Assembly (NCBI GenBank): GCA_037142515.1
Contig: JBAXAM010000051.1
Coordinates: 1 to 5,711, forward strand
DNA from: JBAXAM01 sp037142515
Lineage (GTDB): Bacteria; Pseudomonadota; Gammaproteobacteria; UBA9339
Direction: 5' to 3'
DNA length: 5,711 nt
In this document: piece by piece, positions 3,315 through 5,711 of the stretch
Layout of the letters: every line of letters starts with the position of its first letter
Numbering within the stretch: position 1 is the stretch's first letter
The notes under the pieces: model-generated
The model's database searches: none
Seen by the model: only the letters and a program-made list of their open reading frames with translations
What the model was told of the DNA's origin: nothing
Translations under genes and position numbers: made by a program

Positions 3315-5711
3315 TCACATTTTTACAGTATAAGTCGCCAAAACTGTTGTGGTGCTTGTGCCATCAAATGGCTGTTGTTGCCAAGAAAGATTCAAACCTA
3401 AAAGCCCGATCTTCATAATATCATAGAAGAGGTTGGCAGACGCAGTCGCTAGTGTTTTTCTACTGCTTGGCATTTGGATATTGAAGTTAGTCATGTCTGG
3501 ATTTTGGCTAGTACCTGCATAGTTTCCAATCTTATAATCCAAATTTTGCTGCACACCAACAACTGCAGACCCGCTTAGGTTTTCAGTAAACTGACTGGAT
3601 ATACCCAATCCAGCCAAAGCCGCAGATGTGTCTTGTGTTAAATCATTATAAGACAAAGGATAATATACAGAATCAGTGACATCTTCTGTGTACGCGCCAT
3701 TACTGATACTCACATAGCGTAATCCAACAAAGGGAATGGCTTTAATTCTATTGTCTATAGGCTGAGTATAGTTTGCTTGTATTTGACAACCCTTGCTACG
3801 CACCTTAGTATTACCTTGTCCTGGCTCACTGTAAATAAGGCTAGGGCTAGGCATGTCTACACCAACGCGGCTGATTGAAAGTATATTATCTGCGAAAGCA
3901 GCAGATGCGTGAAATCCTAATCCATTACCGTCATCGTTTAAATTCCAATGGCCAAAGAAACCAAGTATTGGGCTGCCTGCCTTTTCTCTGGTTATTGTTG
4001 ATGAAACAGCGGTATTAAAAGATTGATCAGCAAAGATACCGAAACGAGCGTTACGAGCAGGGCTATAGCCAACCACTACAAAGCCCGTCTGATCTCTGTT
4101 TAAAGGAACAGCATTTGTGCTAGTGCGCCTACCACCGACTTTTACGCATAGGCCATATTTATCAAATCTGTCGCAATCATAAGAAAGAGCGATTTGTATA
4201 GCAGCAGAATGCATATTGATAGCTGTACTCAATCCTTGTACATTTTGCTGGACGCTTTGTAGCGTATAAGAATAATTAGGAGGAACTATGGTTAAATAAA
4301 TATTGTTAGTGTCATGAGAAAACGTTGCACGATATGGCGTTCTAATATTCGATTCGAACGAAGAAAACATGCCAGTTATTCCACCTGTGGCGGTAAATAT
4401 AGTAGATTTTTTATTTGTGTGCCCTTGCTTATAAGAATCATACACATATAAAATGCCATCAATAGTAGCTGAACCGGCAATAATCAAATGCTGAAATGCA
4501 TTACCAATGCTCGCTATTACCACTTTACCAGTTGAAGATTGAGTATATGTTCCACCAAAATTAATAGTATCACTAGTTGAACTAGTTAAATCTATAGTCC
4601 CATTATTGATTACTGCAGAAGAGTCAGCTATTGAACCACTTCCATACAAAGCAAGAGTTGCTCCGTTATTAATTGTTGTTGGACCAGTATAGGTGTTTAC
4701 ACCAGCTAAGGCTTCACTACCACTGTCAATGGTTAAACCACCAGTACCAGTATTACCAAAAATCACTCCAGAGAATAGACTATTTGCAGCCGATAAGACC
4801 AGTATTTTATTACCCAGGTTAACACCGTCAATAATATTGTTATTTCCATCTCTATTGATACTACTGATGCTTCCTATAGTTTTGATAGTTGATGTGCCAC
4901 CAGTTATTCCAGATATGTCAAATAGCGCGCCCCCCCAGCCGCCAAGATAAACTCCAGAAGAGCTGGCTATCGAGCCATTTCCTGTCAAAGCAAGAGTTGC
5001 GTAATTATTAATTAGAGTATCACCAGCATAAGTGCTCGTGCCAGATAAAGCTTCACAGCCACCTCTAATAGTTAAACCGCCAGTACCGGAAATTATTCCT
5101 GAGAATGTATCAGTTGCATTCGATAAAGTTAGCGTATAGGCATTTAAATTAACCGAGCTAGTAGGGCTAGAACTGCCGAGCGAGACAATCGAGCTGTCTG
5201 TGAGAATATTAAAAATACCGTCGTTTATAACCCTTGAATTTTTAATTGAACCACCAGTATCTAAAGTAAGGTTTGCACCGCTATGAATTATAGTACTCCC
5301 GGTATAGGTGTTTTCACCACTCAAAACTTCAGTACCACTATTATCGATAACTAAATTACCACCGACACCAGAAATTATTCCTGAGAATGTATCATCTGCA
5401 TTCGACAAGGTTAGCGTACGATTACCTAGATTAACATTACCATCGCCATAGAGCGAGACAATCGAGCTATTTGCGTTGATACTAAAGATACCATAATTCA
5501 TCACAGTGGATGAATTTGCAATTGAACCATTAGATTTTAGGGTAAGAGTTGAATCGTCCTGAATTACAGTAATATCTGTGTAATTGTTTGGACCACTCAA
5601 AGTTTCAACGCCCGTAATGTCAAGTCCACCAGTACCGGAAATTATTCCACGGAATGTATCGGTAGTGTAACATCCTTTCTGTAAATTATTTTTGACGAGG
5701 CAGCATATTTG
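3315..5711 (-). CDS. Autotransporter with PATR-type passenger repeats and C-terminal beta-barrel; 5' end outside window
   Basis: This looks like a type Va secreted protein: a beta-helical passenger carried to the cell surface by its own outer-membrane barrel. The frame is open to the window edge (798 residues visible), so signal peptide and true start are missing; the first start-like codon, TTG at 5600, lies inside a repeat (ETLSGPNNYT) and is not a real start. Visible order, counting from the edge: four Gly/Ser/Thr/Asn-rich repeats (residues 18-377) with the pattern GGLTI-x-S/G-x-E-x-LSG-x-N-TYTG-T; an autochaperone-like stretch (about 378-455, with GGTYTQSSTGKVV and ATGGITGMFSSF); a helical linker (480-512, LQSVQQNVQGLSTAI) expected to sit in the pore; and an autotransporter barrel (about 516-798). 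No protease or lipase motif is seen, so adhesion or surface display is only a guess. The last residues (ATYTVKM) keep the alternating barrel pattern but end in Met, not Phe or Trp. Residues 1-16 do not resemble the repeats and may be out of frame. Family assignment is confident; function is unknown. Confidence 0.88.
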   Translation of the reverse strand, partial: QICCLVKNNLQKGCYTTDTFRGIISGTGGLDITGVETLSGPNNYTDITVIQDDSTLTLKSNGSIANSSTVMNYGIFSINANSSIVSLYGDGNVNLGNRTLTLSNADDTFSGIISGVGGNLVIDNSGTEVLSGENTYTGSTIIHSGANLTLDTGGSIKNSRVINDGIFNILTDSSIVSLGSSSPTSSVNLNAYTLTLSNATDTFSGIISGTGGLTIRGGCEALSGTSTYAGDTLINNYATLALTGNGSIASSSGVYLGGWGGALFDISGITGGTSTIKTIGSISSINRDGNNNIIDGVNLGNKILVLSAANSLFSGVIFGNTGTGGLTIDSGSEALAGVNTYTGPTTINNGATLALYGSGSIADSSAVINNGTIDLTSSTSDTINFGGTYTQSSTGKVVIASIGNAFQHLIIAGSATIDGILYVYDSYKQGHTNKKSTIFTATGGITGMFSSFESNIRTPYRATFSHDTNNIYLTIVPPNYSYTLQSVQQNVQGLSTAINMHSAAIQIALSYDCDRFDKYGLCVKVGGRRTSTNAVPLNRDQTGFVVVGYSPARNARFGIFADQSFNTAVSSTITREKAGSPILGFFGHWNLNDDGNGLGFHASAAFADNILSISRVGVDMPSPSLIYSEPGQGNTKVRSKGCQIQANYTQPIDNRIKAIPFVGLRYVSISNGAYTEDVTDSVYYPLSYNDLTQDTSAALAGLGISSQFTENLSGSAVVGVQQNLDYKIGNYAGTSQNPDMTNFNIQMPSSRKTLATASANLFYDIMKIGLLGLNLSWQQQPFDGTSTTTVLATYTVKM
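4581..4781 (-). repeat. Passenger repeat unit 4, running into the autochaperone-like region
   Basis: The unit begins SLFSGVIFGNTGTGG, a diverged form of the DTFSGIISGTGG opening. It then has the best match to the transport-repeat pattern in the window: GGLTIDSGSEALAGVNTYTG followed by PTTINNGATLAL. After SAVINNGTIDL the sequence leaves the repeat pattern and becomes the autochaperone-like segment. Confidence 0.7.
4782..5111 (-). repeat. Passenger repeat unit 3 (110 codons, expanded)
   Basis: The unit begins DTFSGIISGTGG and carries EALSGTSTYAGDT and GNGSIASSS. It is longer than its neighbours because it has a Gly-rich segment, VYLGGWGGALFDISG, where units 2 and 4 have a short V-I-N-D/N-G strand. 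It also has an extra stretch containing INRDGNNNIIDG. It contains the only passenger cysteine found clearly in frame (GGCEALSG) and the G7 homopolymer. Confidence 0.72.
4930..4936 (-). repeat. G7 homopolymer tract in the autotransporter coding strand
   Basis: The plus strand shows seven C in a row, so the coding strand reads TGG GGG GGC within the residues GGWGGALF of repeat unit 3. A run of seven G is conspicuous in a gene of this low GC content. Losing one G gives a TAA at 4904-4906; gaining one G gives a TGA at 4918-4920. Either change would stop translation before the barrel. Confidence 0.9.
5112..5393 (-). repeat. Passenger repeat unit 2 (94 codons)
   Basis: The unit begins DTFSGIISGVGG and includes EVLSGENTYTGST, GGSIKNS and SSIVSL, ending in YTLTLSNAT. 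It shares an 18-bp exact block with unit 1 (5178-5195 and 5451-5468, encoding SSIVSL). It also shares a 24-bp exact block with unit 3 (5371-5394 and 5089-5112, the start of the unit). This suggests duplication or conversion between units. Confidence 0.75.
5394..5660 (-). repeat. Passenger repeat unit 1 (89 codons)
   Basis: The unit begins DTFRGIISGTGG and continues through LSGPNNYT and LTLKSNGSIANSS to SSIVSL and RTLTLSNAD. It aligns with units 2-4 and with the passenger-associated transport repeat pattern (GG-L-x-I, LSG-x-N-x-Y). It is the first unit visible; the sequence immediately upstream does not match the equivalent part of the other units. Confidence 0.75.

Noticed and set aside
4693..4950. 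Plus-strand open frame of 85 codons, rich in Pro and Leu
   Set aside because: It arises from the complement of Gly/Ser/Thr/Asn repeat codons of the autotransporter passenger, which tends to leave long antisense frames open.
5598..5600. TTG as translation start of the autotransporter
   Set aside because: It falls in the middle of a repeat (ETLSGPNNYT) and the frame with repeat-like sequence continues upstream of it. There is no signal peptide after it.

Overview
The window is AT-rich bacterial DNA with every recognisable gene on the minus strand. Read in the direction of transcription (high to low coordinates) it holds the 3' part of a large autotransporter, then a compact pyrG-kdsA-lpxH operon, then about 73 bases of undefined sequence. 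The presence of LpxH, the UDP-2,3-diacylglucosamine hydrolase typical of beta- and gammaproteobacteria, together with a pyrG-kdsA junction and a metal-dependent type KdsA, points to a non-enteric gammaproteobacterium. The low GC content and tight packing would fit a host-associated or intracellular lineage such as the Legionellales. That placement is inference and was not tested by a database search.

Region 3315-5711 encodes the passenger and C-terminal beta-barrel of a type Va autotransporter. The reading frame is open to the right-hand edge, so the signal peptide and promoter lie outside the window. The passenger carries four repeats of about 90 residues related to the passenger-associated transport repeat. 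They are followed by an autochaperone-like region, a helical linker and a barrel of about 280 residues. Three points deserve attention: a G7 tract in the third repeat that could act as a phase-variation switch, nearly identical DNA blocks between repeats, and a probable frame disruption at the upstream edge.

Region 3257-3314 is the only real intergenic gap. It holds a plausible sigma-70 promoter for pyrG, with its -10 hexamer inside a perfect 11-bp AT-only inverted repeat.

Region 74-3256 is the operon. PyrG makes CTP, which is the nucleotide used to activate Kdo as CMP-Kdo. KdsA makes Kdo-8-phosphate. LpxH makes lipid X, the fourth step of lipid A synthesis. The three products therefore converge on the Kdo2-lipid A core of the outer membrane. 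The junctions are very tight: a kdsA ribosome-binding site built into the pyrG stop codon, and a 4-base ATGA overlap between kdsA and lpxH. KdsA has a Leu in place of the first Ser of its KANRSS substrate motif, which is the most unusual residue seen among the housekeeping genes.
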